Assembly: GCF_963678635.1 (NCBI RefSeq)
Contig: NC_087062.1
Coordinates: 22,059,789 to 22,123,788 of the forward strand
Source: Symsagittifera roscoffensis
Taxonomy: Eukaryota > Xenacoelomorpha > Acoela > Convolutidae
Reading direction: 5' to 3'
Length of the DNA stretch: 64,000 bases
How positions within the stretch are numbered: the stretch's first letter is position 1; each line of letters begins with the position of its first letter. Both the position numbers and the translations under genes were made by a program. The notes beneath the pieces are model-generated. The model saw nothing but the letters and a program-made list of their open reading frames with translations, had not been told where the DNA came from and ran no database searches. Shown one piece after another: positions 10,088 through 20,303 of this stretch.

Positions 10088-10451
10088 GTGATAACTAACA
10101 ATACCTCTGAGGTTGTATAGTGAAAACTGAAGTGGTTTCGAAAGAGTTTAATTAACCATAATGAAACCGTTTCTTTTCTGTTGTTAGTTTGTTACTGACT
10201 GTGTTCTTAGCCACAGGCCTGAGAGATTGACTCTCTTGAATTTCTAAAAAGGTCACGTATTCTTTGACCTTGGTTTTTATAATAGAATTATATAATTTAT
10301 AGATAACAATATGTATAGCACTATCAAGGTCAATATGTGATGACTATCTGATTGCTGCGATAGCAGTGGCAAATATAAGTAGCACTATCAAGGCCAATAT
10401 ATATGAGGACTGCATAGTTACTGCAGTGGCAGTAGCAGTTGCGGTACCACA
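10087..10451 (-). repeat. 5' LTR of the Ty3 element
   Basis: Copy of 3054-3418 and the promoter-bearing LTR in the transcribed orientation. It is followed on its right by the target duplication AAGTT and by resumption of Helitron A1 sequence. Confidence 0.93.
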
Positions 10452-12120
10452 AAGTTCTTCGAAAAATTTAAAATGAACTAAGAAACGTCACATCTCGGAA
10501 ACTGAAAGCAATTGAGCAGTCGCATTTGGACGCAAGACTTGCAACTCCTGAGAGTAACTTCAAATTTTGTAAAATTTTTCATTCGATTTTTTAATTCAAA
10601 TTTTGAAAAACAATAAAAAATTGAGACATTTTCATATCTAAGTATATAATGTATTCAGAAACGTCCCATCTGGTAAACTGAAAGCAATTGAGCAGTCGCA
10701 TTAGGACGCAATATTTGCAACTCCTGGGAGTACTCTTACAGTACCCAACTACTATGTTAGGAAATTCAAATTTTGAGAAACTTCACCTTAAGTTTTGTAA
10801 AAGAGGTACTTTTTTTGAAAACCAGAAAAAATCACATCTCGAAAACTACCGAGATTTGAGCAATCTTCTTTGATGGCAATATTCGAAATCTTTGAAACTA
10901 CGCAACTACAGGGTTGGGAATTTCATTTAAACAAATTATTTTGTAATTTGAGTTTTCCGAAGTTTTCCCCCCAATTACAGGTTAGGAATTTTGAACTTTC
11001 AAAAATAATTAAATTAATTGTCATGGAAATTTTTTTGAAAAAATCACAAAAAAAGGTCATATCTGGAAAACTGCATAATTTTGAGCAGTCCTTTTTAGAG
11101 GCAAAACTCACAGTCCCATTGGGAGACAGAATTCTTAACTCCTGAGTGTACCCAGACAGAGCCTAACAACAGAGATGGGAATTTCAAGTTTTGCGAAGCT
11201 TTTTATACCTAAGTTTTCGGAAAAATTTTGGAAAAAACCTAAAAAAACGTCTATCTCGAAAACTACAAAAATTTGAGCAGCCAAAATCAGAGACACGATT
11301 CGCAACCCCCTGAGATTACCCTCACAAATTCCAATAACAGGATTGAGATCTTCAAAGTTTTGGAATTTTTTAACAATTAAGTTTTTTAGAATATTTCGGA
11401 GAAAATCATAAAAAACGTCAAATCTCGAAAACTACTAAGATTTGAGCAATCACAACTGGCGGCGAAATTCTCAACTCCTGAGAGTACCCTCACAGATTCC
11501 AATAACAGGATTGAGATCTTCAAAGTTTTGGACTTTTTTAACATTTAAGTTTTTTAGAAAATTTCGGAGAAAATCATAAAAAACGTCATATCTCGAAAAC
11601 TAACAGGATTTGAGCAGTCATAAGTGGCGGCAAAATTCTTAACTCCTAAAAATACCCTGAGAGAGCCTCACTACAGAGATGGTAATTTCAAGTTTTTTGA
11701 AGTTTTTTATATCAAATTTTGAAAAAATAAAAACGTCATATCTCGAAAAAACGATTTGAGCAGCCATAATCAAAGGCAAGATTCGCAACCCCAGTGACTA
11801 GCCTCACAAAATCTAACAACAGGATTGAGTTGTTTAATTTTCGGAATTTTTTTTACAATCTAAGTTTTTGAAGAAATAATAAAAAAACGTCATATCTCGA
11901 AAACTAGAACGATTTGAGCAGCCATAATCAAAGGCAAGATTCACAACCCCAGTGAGTAGCCTCACAATATCTAACAACAGGATTGAGATCCTCAATTTTC
12001 GGTTTTATTTTACAATCTAAGTTTTTGAAGAAATAATAAAAAACGTCATATCTCGAAAACTACAAGGATTTGAGAAGTGAGAATTTGAAGCAAGATTCAC
12101 AACCCCTCAGAGTACCCTGG
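10452..12120 (-). repeat. Internal tandem repeats of Helitron A1
   Basis: Roughly ten diverged units of 155-180 bp. Each contains a CATATCTCGAAAACTAC-like block, a GATTTGAGCAG block, GGCAAGATTCGCAAC, a GAGTACCCT block and an ACAACAGGGTTGGGAATTT block. The same units occur in all Helitron copies of the window. No long open frame lies across them. Confidence 0.75.
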
Positions 12121-12477
12121 GGGTTGCAACACATGCAAAAATAATACGTATAAAAAGCTTAAACATTGCGAGATAGTGAAGCCCGCATTTAAATATATAA
12201 TAGATAGATAGATAATAGATGAAAGTTAAAAAATTAGGCGACGGGTAGACAGACATAATCAAATTAATTTTAAAAGCAGGTATACAGACAGACAGACTTA
12301 ATTTGGCCTCAAAAAAATACTGACAAATTAATGACCTTGCGAAAAATTTAATGAAAAATTTTCTTAAGCATTGCAATATATGCTATAGCTTAAACATGAA
12401 AAAAGTCTTTCGTTAAACATGCAAGATTATTATGCTTAAACATGGGATATAGCTGTCACTCGCATTTAAATATATTA

Positions 12478-14219
12478 CTAGCGTGAAACGCACCTCCGGT
12501 ACTCATGATAAACCGCATTTATTGGAAATAGGATCTGCATGCTTTGAGTTTGCTTTGACAGCTTCCAATTACAGGGTTGGTAATTACAAATTTTGCTAAA
12601 ATTTTATTCAAGTTTTTTAAACAAATTTTGAAGAACCATAAAATTTTGTGAAGTTTTATATAAGTTCTTCGAAAAACTTAAAATGAACTAAAAAAACGTC
12701 ATATCTGGGAAACTGAAAGCAATTGAGCAGTCGCATTTGGACGCAAGATTTACAACTCCTGAGAGTACTCTTACAGTACCCAACTACAACGTTGGGAAAC
12801 TCAAATTTTGAGAAACATCACCTTAAGTTTTCTAAAAAGAGGTATTTTGTTTTGAAAACCAGAAAAATTTCACATCTCCAAAACAACCAAGATTTGAGCC
12901 ATCTTATTAGATGGCAATAATCGCAATCTTTGAAAGTACTCTGACAGCACACAACTACAGGGTTGGGAATTTCACTTTAGTGAACTCTTTTGTAATTTGA
13001 GTTTTCTGAAAATTTCCAAAAAATCACAAAAATCGTCGTATCTCTTTAAGTAAAAAGGTTTGAGCATTCTTAATTGGAGGCCAAAATTGCAACTCCTGAG
13101 ATTACTCTGACAGCCCCAACTACAGGTTAGGAATTTCAAACTTTGAAAAGAAAATTAATTTAATTTTCATAAATAAAAAAAATCACAAAAAAGTCATATC
13201 TGGAAAGCTGCAAGGTGATGAGCAGTCATATTTGGAGGCAAAATTCACAACTCCTGAGAGTACCCTGAAAGAGCCTCACTACAGAGATGGTAACTTGAAG
13301 TTTTATAAAAAAAATTTATACTCAAGATCTCTGAAAACTTTTTTGAGAAAATACTGAAAACCGTCATATCTCGAAAACAACAAGTTTTGGAGCAGACATA
13401 TTCAGAGGCAAGATTTGCAACAGAGCCTCACAACCGAGATGGGAATATCAAATTTTGTGAATTTTTTTATATCTAAATTTTCTGAAATTTTTTTAAATCC
13501 TAAAAAAACGTCATATCTCGAAAACTACAAGGATTTGAGCAGCCATAATTATAGGCAAGATTCGCAACCCCTGAGAGTACCCTCCCAAAATCCAACAACA
13601 TTTAAAATCGAAGTTTTTGAAAATTTTTTAAGAAAAAAAACATAAAAAATGTCATATCTCGAAAACTACAAGGATTTGGTCATTCATATCTGGAGGCCAG
13701 AATCGAAAAACCTGGGAAAACTCTGCCAACATCCAACTATTGGGTTGCTAATTACAAACTTGATGAAATAAAACCTGAATTTATACGGGAAAACCGAAAA
13801 AAACCTTAACCATTGCAATATACGATATAGCTTAAACATGAAAAAATTCTTTTGTTAAAGATGCAAAAAAATACGTTGAAAAACCTTAAACATGGCGAGA
13901 TTGAGAAGCCCGCATTTAAATATATAATAGATAATAGATTTGACAGAAGAAAATTTTTAAAAAATTAGGAGACGGGTAGACAGACACAATCAAATTAATT
14001 TAAAAAAAGCAGGTATACAGACAGACAGACTTAATTTGGCCTCGAAACAAATTGCTGAAAAACTAACGACCTTGCCGAAAACTAAACGAAAAAATTTTTT
14101 CTTAAGCATTGCAATATATGATATAGCTTAAACATGAAAAAACTCTTTTGTTAAACATGCAAAATTATTGTGCTTAAAAATGGGAAATAGCTGTCACTAG
14201 CATTTAAATATAGTATAGA
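12478..14219 (-). mobile_element. Helitron-like element A2
   Basis: A complete-looking 1,742-bp copy. Plus-strand CTAG begins at 12478 after host A. The terminal hairpin is imperfect here (GCACCTCCGGTAC). The interior consists of the same tandem repeats, and the far end reads TTTAAATATAGTATAGA/T, so on the element's strand it runs TC...CTAG. It sits against the terminal motif of A1 and so probably inserted there. Two tail-like segments ending in ATTTAAATATA occur at about 13910 and 14215, indicating an internally duplicated 5' end. No coding capacity. Confidence 0.68.
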
Positions 14220-14642
14220 TTATAGATATTGATAGATAGATAAGAGTATTCAGCTCCTAACCAGAGACACAAAACAGTAAAAAAAAACAGTAGGGTTGAT
14301 CTTTAAAAATGTATACCGGAAAATAGCACCAAATTGTGACACTTAGGGGAGTAAGGCCGTCGATCTCCTTGTCTCCCCCAAATCCTTTATCTAAATTTAT
14401 TGTAATGATTGCTACCTTTTTAAATGTTTTTTCACAGCAGTTTTGTTGATCTAATAGATTTTTGGGTATAAACCTTTGATATGGGAAACTTAAGACCAAC
14501 ATCTTTGCAAAAATTTCTATGGGTTACATTCTTATGAATTGTGCTAGGCTAAGCGAATTTGCAATCTCTGATGAATACTGATTGGTTCTCACTAGTCGTC
14601 TATCAATTCAAATAACTGCAAAAAAATTTCAAATTTTTTAAC

Positions 14643-14785
14643 CAGCAAAAAGAACTGGGAGGAAGGTGAGACTTTGAGACGCAGTTTGAGATTGTAGTCC
14701 GTTTCGTATTGGCTCCTAAGACCCATCGCATCACTCCATACACTGTCGTACTTGCAGCGCAACACGCCCAGAAATTCACTCTCGC
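14643..14785 (-). CDS. MSH4: MSH4 exon, lever helix segment
   Basis: A 143-nt exon with acceptor TTTTCCTTCTAG and donor CTG/GTTAAA. It completes a Ser codon from the preceding exon and ends in phase 0. It encodes EFLGVLRCKYDSVWSDAMGL followed by a segment ending SSQFFLL, matching the MSH4 lever helix and the following beta segment. It is too short to stand out as a long open frame and was found by motif and splice phase. Confidence 0.85.
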
Positions 14786-15337
14786 CTAGAAGGAAAAGGA
14801 ACTCATATTCTGCTTTTCAAATCTTTACAAAATCCAGATTAACTACACATGAGCTCGGAGAACTTCCTGTATGTCCAAATTCGCGTGGGAAAAACCGAGC
14901 TGGAATTTTGTTCCCACTCTTTCAGAGTGCTCACACAAACTGCTGCGTTCTAATTACGCATAGCGAAGTTTCAAGGAAAGGCAGTGAGTGCAGTTGTAAA
15001 TCAACCAAAAAAACATACACAAACGCACGATAGCCGGAAAATTACATTATCCAAAGGTGAAAAGTTTGAGCAATCATTTTTAATTACAGTATACTTCTTT
15101 TGAAGACGTATTAATATTACATTTGATCCAGTCCCAACTTTCTTTCACAACAGCTGGTAAATTTCTATTAAGGCTACTTGTTTTACTGCTGACCAAACAA
15201 AAACAGCTAGTGCTGACAAAACAAAAGCAGACGAATTCCGGCCTACTGCTGACAAAAAAAAGCAGGCGAATTCCGAGAACTGACTGTAAGATTTTTTTAA
15301 CTGGGAAAAGTCTAGCTCCCGATTGAAAAATCCTTAC

Positions 15338-15488
15338 TGGCAATGACAGCGGCTATTTTGTGGGACAGATCCACGATAGCCGATCCGGATCCAGTAGCCG
15401 TGCTCACATGTATGTCTGGTCTGATGATGGTCCTAAGAGATGTCAAAAGTTGCTCCGCTTTCCCGTCTTCTAACAGAGACACAGCAGT
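15338..15488 (-). CDS. MSH4: MSH4 exon, lever/connector
   Basis: A 151-nt exon with acceptor GTTATTTTCCAG and donor CCA/GTAAGG. It encodes SLLEDGKAEQLLTSLRTII and then a segment ending SHKIAAVIAS. This corresponds to the MSH4 block around a Leu-Glu-Asp helix. Phase 0 in and phase 1 out match both neighbours. The upstream intron (15489-33406) contains the non-LTR remnant and the Polinton. Confidence 0.85.
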
Positions 15489-16423
15489 CTGGAAAATAAC
15501 GAATGGTCAGCAAGAACAACCATAAAAAGTAAATTTTGCTACTCTACATAATGAATCCCACAATGGTAAACTGCTTGAATGAGAAGAAAAATTCACTAGA
15601 TATAAACTCAGCCTACAAAAATCAAAAGAAAAATGATAGTTTGACTATTAAACTTTCCAATAAGTATATTTGACATACGCTAAACGGGCAGAAAATAAAA
15701 CTGAAATTTGATATGCTAATGAACACATTACATGATGAAATCTGCAGACAAAAGAAAGAAAGAATACATTTCTCATGAGTTATTATATACTTGTTTAATT
15801 TGCTTTTACTCATGAGAAATAAATTTGATTGTTTTATACCTTCAACTTTAATTACACCCCGAGAGTACAGCAAACGGGCTCGATAGGTCTCAAAACTCTT
15901 CCCCGAGTTAGCATAAAAAGACATTTTATAATCATCAAGGTTTATAACAATTAAGCACATCATAAACAACAAAAAACACAAAAGTTACAATTTTAAAAAA
16001 TTTCTCTTAATTGAAGATTTCTTACAAGATGGATTAGTGACTCAACCTCGATTGAGTAAAAAGAAAACAGGAACCAATGATGAAGGAAATGGTTCATTAA
16101 TTTCGAGAATTTTGCTTTTGATCGGGTTAAAAAAGAAAACGTTTTTGTAAATTTCGGTTCGAAAACTCGCTAGTGGTAGGCGCCTCAATCCGATCCGGTT
16201 TTAATATATTTCTTGAACTTGTTTACTTTTATATTGCTGCTTCTTCAAACTGTTAAATATTCCTAAAGCCTCAATAACACAAATAGAATTGATTGGAGAC
16301 TTTTTTGGACAGATGACACCCAACTGAGCACATGGGCAGCAATAAGTGAACAAGTTCGAGAAAGTTTCAGTTCATAGCAGATCACAGAAATCTAATTTCA
16401 GTAGCTTAATAAAGAAAACTAAC
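15489..16423. other. Intron sequence without recognised feature
   Basis: AT-rich, no convincing coding or repeat signal. It lies between an MSH4 exon and the 3' end of a decayed non-LTR retrotransposon. Confidence 0.5.
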
Positions 16424-16813
16424 CTATTGCGCGAAGATATACTTAAAAAATTCCATGCTGTTACTGATATCAGAAAACTTAAGGTCATGATGAAAAAATT
16501 CAATTTCAATAATTGCTAATGAAGTAGGTTCTTGCGGTAAAATATTTTGTTTCAAAAGAGAATTCAAAAGTTTTAATGCACGGAACTGAACAGGGCACCT
16601 TTCAATTCTTGTAAATCGACTTAACATTTGAACTGTAAATAAATTATCAAGAAACTCTGCAGAATGAAGATTAGCAAACGAGCGCGAAACAAATTTCAAT
16701 AGTTCGTAAATGTGCAATTCATATACAGTTAAAACTTTAATTATAACAAAAAGTTCCTCCGAATGAGCAAATTTTCTTCTAAAATAAATAAGCTTTAAGA
16801 TTTTCTTTTGCAA
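16424..16813 (-). pseudogene. LINE reverse transcriptase C-terminus
   Basis: 129 residues starting QKKILKLIYFRRKFAHSEEL and then VLTVYELHIYELLKFV. This matches the C-terminal thumb-like region of CR1/Jockey-group RTs, where an LQKK-type helix precedes a Tyr-Glu-Leu segment. It is separated from the RT core by broken sequence. Confidence 0.6.
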
Positions 16814-17028
16814 TAAAAAGACATCGCTTAGATTAGAAAAACTTGTACTCCCATAGACTAAAACTCCATTTGAATAAATGGAGGTACGTTCCTTTCAAAA
16901 CCAATCAATTGCTTTCTTGGTACCCAATGCCTTAGCTTACAAATCACACCCCATTGCTTCCCTAGTCATGAAAGCACATAATCAACATGTGATTTAAATG
17001 ACTAAAGCGAATCAAGTTGATTGCCTAA

Positions 17029-17914
17029 TTATTTACAGAAGTTACCTTTTTTTATCAAAGCATCACTCATCAAGAATTCATGTCCAATATTGACTCTTTG
17101 GTAGCTTAGATCCATTTGAACAATTCTATCGAGAATCAACGCAAATTTATTTGCATTTAGCCAGTTATAAGGAAAAAAGTGGACCCAAGATCGAACCTTG
17201 AGGCACACCGCAGCCAATTTTAATCCAATTTGATGAAATATCGTCAATTTCAAGCCGTTGGTATCGGTCTCTTGAAAAACTTTTGAACCATTTGTAACAA
17301 TTTTGTCCTGAGCCATAACTTTCATGATTAACGGTATCAATGGTTTTTTTAAATCCAAAAAAATGTCTTCGTTGCTTTCAATTTGTTGATTCTTAGTTTC
17401 TCAGTAAAATCGGACAAAACATCGACAGTTGAGTGCTTTTTCTGAATACCGAGTTGATTGCTATAAAATAAATCAGGATTTTTAAAGTATGCGTGAACTC
17501 TGTTGAACATTACTCGCTGAATTTTTTTGCTCCAGACTAAGAAAAGGGAAATTGGCCTATAATTTATTTCATCCGCTTTCGATTTTCCTTTATGAAGAGG
17601 AGTAAATTTTGCATTTTTAAATTCACATAGAAAAACTCCACTCGAGAATGTTTTATTAACCAAACTCACTAGTTGCTCAGCCACGGCTGACTTTGACACT
17701 TTGATGATTAGATTATTTAAATTGTCGTTTCCGATGACGTTTTTTTTTCAAGACTCAATTGTTTTGAATACTTCTTCAAATGTGACTTTTTGCAGATAAA
17801 ACGAACGAGTGCATTCTTGAATAGGGTCTTGCCAATATTTGCAAAGAGAACCCTACGTTTTTCAGCAAAATCTGAATCAGTTGGTATGTTGTTACCTGTT
17901 TGAGCAAGAAACAA
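17029..17914 (-). pseudogene. LINE reverse transcriptase core, broken
   Basis: The frame at 17349-17699 carries FTPLHKGKSKADEINYRPIS, the canonical LINE RT entry motif. The next piece contains DLKK, and a third frame near 17170-17210 reads GCGVPQGSILGP followed by a stop. At least two frameshifts and several stops occur. The catalytic Y-x-D-D block is not visible in an open frame. Confidence 0.75.
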
Positions 17915-18395
17915 GAGGAGTGATGCTTTGATAGCTATTTTTACCAGCTAGTTCATTTAATATTGTAAACACACGCCTGGAGTCTCCGATACATCACTCA
18001 AACTTTGAACGATAAAAATAACTTTTACTTTTTATGATTTCGTTTTCTACTTTCTGGCGCAAAACCTTAAACCTGATAAGAAGCTATAATTTTTTGTTCA
18101 ATTACAGTGCGCTTAGTTGCGTTTGACTCTTAGATTTTGTACTCTATTGGTCATCCATCCAACATCATTGACCGACTTGCACTGTTTTCTTCGAATAGGA
18201 GCAAATGTACTAATTACAGTTAGAAATGTTGCATGAAACTGTAACAAATTATAAAAGATAGATTTAAGTCTCGAATTCGTGACTCATACGAAAAAAACTT
18301 CTTCACTAAATTAGTATCCTTAAGGAAAGATGTATCTCGAAACCTTTTTGTTTTGATGCTTTCCGGAACATTGTTATATTTTTATTTGAGTAGAA

Positions 18396-18566
18396 TTGGA
18401 TGGTGATCAGTGAAATTTTGGTGATTAACAACAGAAACTGAAAAACCAGGGACGTTTAGAGAACGAAATGATCAATGCACGGTTGAGAAATTTCACAAAA
18501 CGGGTTGCTTTATCTGGGAGTAATTCAAATCATAGCTTTTTATTAATAACAGTATTAAAATCCCCA
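18396..18566 (-). pseudogene. LINE endonuclease remnant
   Basis: One frame shows YGDFNTVIN (about 18540-18566) and a downstream piece in another frame shows TDHHPI (about 18396-18430). G-D-F-N and S/T-D-H-x-P are the conserved metal-site motifs of APE-type endonucleases that nick target DNA. Frame changes lie between them. Confidence 0.6.
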
Positions 18567-18681
18567 TAATAAAAAATGGTGTATCAATGGATGCTATATG
18601 CTCTAGAAATGATTCAATGATACTCCAGACAACAGTTCATTGCTTTCAATTTGTCAGAATTCTTTCGAAGTGAGCGAACAT

Positions 18682-19221
18682 TTATGTTAGGTAAGGTAAT
18701 CTCACAGTTATGTGTCTTGTTTTGGATTGAGGGACGGAAAAATCTCTTTTATAACAATTTATCACAGCACCGAAAGTATAATTCTTGATTTTTCCTTCTT
18801 CGAAAAATTGATCAATCTTGTGCATCCGTTGGTCTTCCTTCCACTGATAGAAAATGGGACCTTCTCTCGTCCTTGTAGAGCCAATTCTTGAATCATTCTT
18901 CAATATGTTGAAAAAATTAAGCCGCGCTTTACTGATATCTTCAAATAATCGCACTCGGTTGAACTCCAGAATGTATTTCAAGCCTCGTTTCTTTTCGAGT
19001 AAGTTAATCTTGACGCATCTCCGTGAAAACAAAACTTAAAGTTGATAGGTCGCTCTCCGTTGCCACGAGAGGGAAGCCGATGTGCAATTGATGTCTTTGA
19101 TGACCAAATTAGCATTTACCACTCGGGTCAACTCGACCACTTTGTGCTGAGTAACCTCTTGCTGCTCGAAAAGTCGATTTCCACTCTGTTGGCTTTCTTC
19201 GGATACTGCAATGACTTTCAC
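18682..19221 (-). pseudogene. LINE ORF1-like remnant
   Basis: Two adjacent pieces. The downstream piece contains VRLFEDISKARLNFFNILKN and WKEDQRMHKI, the pattern of the ORF1 C-terminal nucleic-acid chaperone region of LINEs. The upstream piece is a Glu/Gln-rich segment that could be the coiled-coil. Similarity is by pattern only. Confidence 0.5.
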
Positions 19222-19811
19222 AATATCTCGAAGATTTTATGACTCCAGCCACTCAGCCTGTGGAAGAGTTTTCAACGTTGACAAATTGTTTGTTCGGCTA
19301 TCTTCTCATTTAATTTTATGTTCGTGTCAACAACCACGTTTATTTTACACACAGCCGATGCTGTAATTCGCAAACACGTGTGGACGTCAAACAGTAGCTA
19401 TAAAATTGTTTAAAAAAACGTAAGAACAAGAAAAATAATCCAAATTTGCTCCATGATTGCTTGTAAATCTGCAAATACTTGCCACTAATAAAGCAGATAA
19501 AACAGATGCTACTTAGTAGCCAATACTACGAGCACTTATAATTGCGCGTGACATTAGAAAACATAGTAAATTTGCAAAACCACACTACGCTCGCTAGCTC
19601 GCGTATAAGTTAGGATTTTCAGATTTAATTTCGAATGTCGAACGTAAAATATAAATCAATACATAGTAACAATTCCAAGGACAAATATTAACCTCTTGGG
19701 CCTTAACACAAAACAGCTCAACAAAAAAGATGGTTATGCAAAACTTCCGCCTGAACTAGTCGACGCCAAAAAACTAATTCACAACCGGTGAGAATTTGTG
19801 TTCAAGAATAA
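19222..19811. other. Intron sequence between LINE remnant and Polinton
   Basis: No gene or repeat recognised. Ends at the Polinton target duplication. Confidence 0.5.
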
Positions 19812-19817
19812 TACGTG
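19812..19817. other. Polinton target site duplication, left copy
   Basis: TACGTG, repeated exactly at 33386-33391. Six-base duplications are characteristic of Polinton/Maverick integration by their retroviral-type integrase. Confidence 0.9.
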
Positions 19818-20029
19818 AGTAGTATATGAGTGAGGGAGAGTGGGGGGGGGGGGGGGGGTGGTTGGTGACCTCCATGTATTAAGATAGGCTATAGAGTATC
19901 CGGTCACCAACCTATGTATTAAGATAGGGAATAGATTTCCATTGTATTAAGATAGGGAATAGGTTTCCCAATGTATTAAGATGGTAAGGTTTCAGATGGT
20001 AAGTTTCAGAAAAAAATTTTGGCGCCCGA
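19818..20029 (+). repeat. Polinton left terminal inverted repeat
   Basis: About 212 bp, matching the reverse complement of 33169-33385. It contains a long G run (about 19842-19858) and four copies of the motif ATGTATTAAGATAGG or a near variant at roughly 30-bp spacing, then a GGTAAGTTTCAG repeat. Homology stops at GGCGCCCGA. Confidence 0.92.
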
Positions 20030-20303
20030 TCTTACCATTTTTTAAGATTCTCTACACCAATGCGATAGGTTTTAGATTTTTTCATTGTATTAAAATACGA
20101 TTTTTATTTTGTTTTAAACCATTAGAGTTTAAATTGAAAGTATCTGAAACTATGCTGAAACCTAACTGAAGCTTCAAAGAAGAAATAAAGTTTTTCAGAA
20201 AAAAAAATTAAATTACTGTGAATTGTTATAATACAGTTGAAAAGTTGACTAACATATAAATCATTGTATGGTATGAAGTTTTACTACAGTTTATAGAATA
20301 AAC

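Larger units (their letters stand above)
3054..10451 (-). mobile_element. Ty3/gypsy-type LTR retrotransposon, young insertion
   Basis: A 7,398-bp element on the minus strand with 365-bp LTRs (TGTGGTACC...GTTATCACA) that appear identical by eye. It is flanked by a 5-bp target duplication AAGTT (3049-3053 and 10452-10456). The paralogous Helitron copy at about 12660 shows the empty site. It contains a tRNA-primer-like PBS, Gag, protease, RT and RNase H in one long frame, integrase in a second long frame, and a polypurine tract. The domain order PR-RT-RH-IN is that of the Ty3 lineage. Identical LTRs and two undamaged long frames indicate recent insertion. No envelope-like gene was recognised. 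Confidence 0.93.
2881..12477 (-). mobile_element. Helitron-like element A1, interrupted by a Ty3 retrotransposon
   Basis: On the minus strand the element ends in CTAG followed by host T (plus strand A/CTAG at 2880/2881). A perfect hairpin, GCACC-TCC-GGTGC, lies at 2893-2905, 12 nt inside that end. This is the classical 3' end of a Helitron, a rolling-circle transposon. The other end reaches the ATTTAAATATA terminal motif, where element A2 abuts at 12478. No Rep/helicase coding sequence is visible, so it is non-autonomous. Its interior (10452-12120) is a run of diverged ~155-180 bp tandem repeats. The part left of 3053 continues exactly at 10452, as shown by the paralogous uninterrupted sequence near 12660. 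Confidence 0.72.
16424..19221 (-). mobile_element. Decayed non-LTR retrotransposon with APE-type endonuclease
   Basis: Minus-strand remnants occur in the correct order for a CR1/Jockey-like LINE: ORF1 C-terminal region (18682-19221), endonuclease (18396-18566), and reverse transcriptase (17029-17914 and 16424-16813). Stops and frameshifts separate every block, so it is an old dead copy. Clade assignment beyond an APE-endonuclease LINE is not possible by eye. Confidence 0.75.

Noticed and set aside
10452-14219. CRISPR-like or centromeric array
   Set aside because: Units are long, diverged and bounded by Helitron ends; no short identical repeats with unique spacers.
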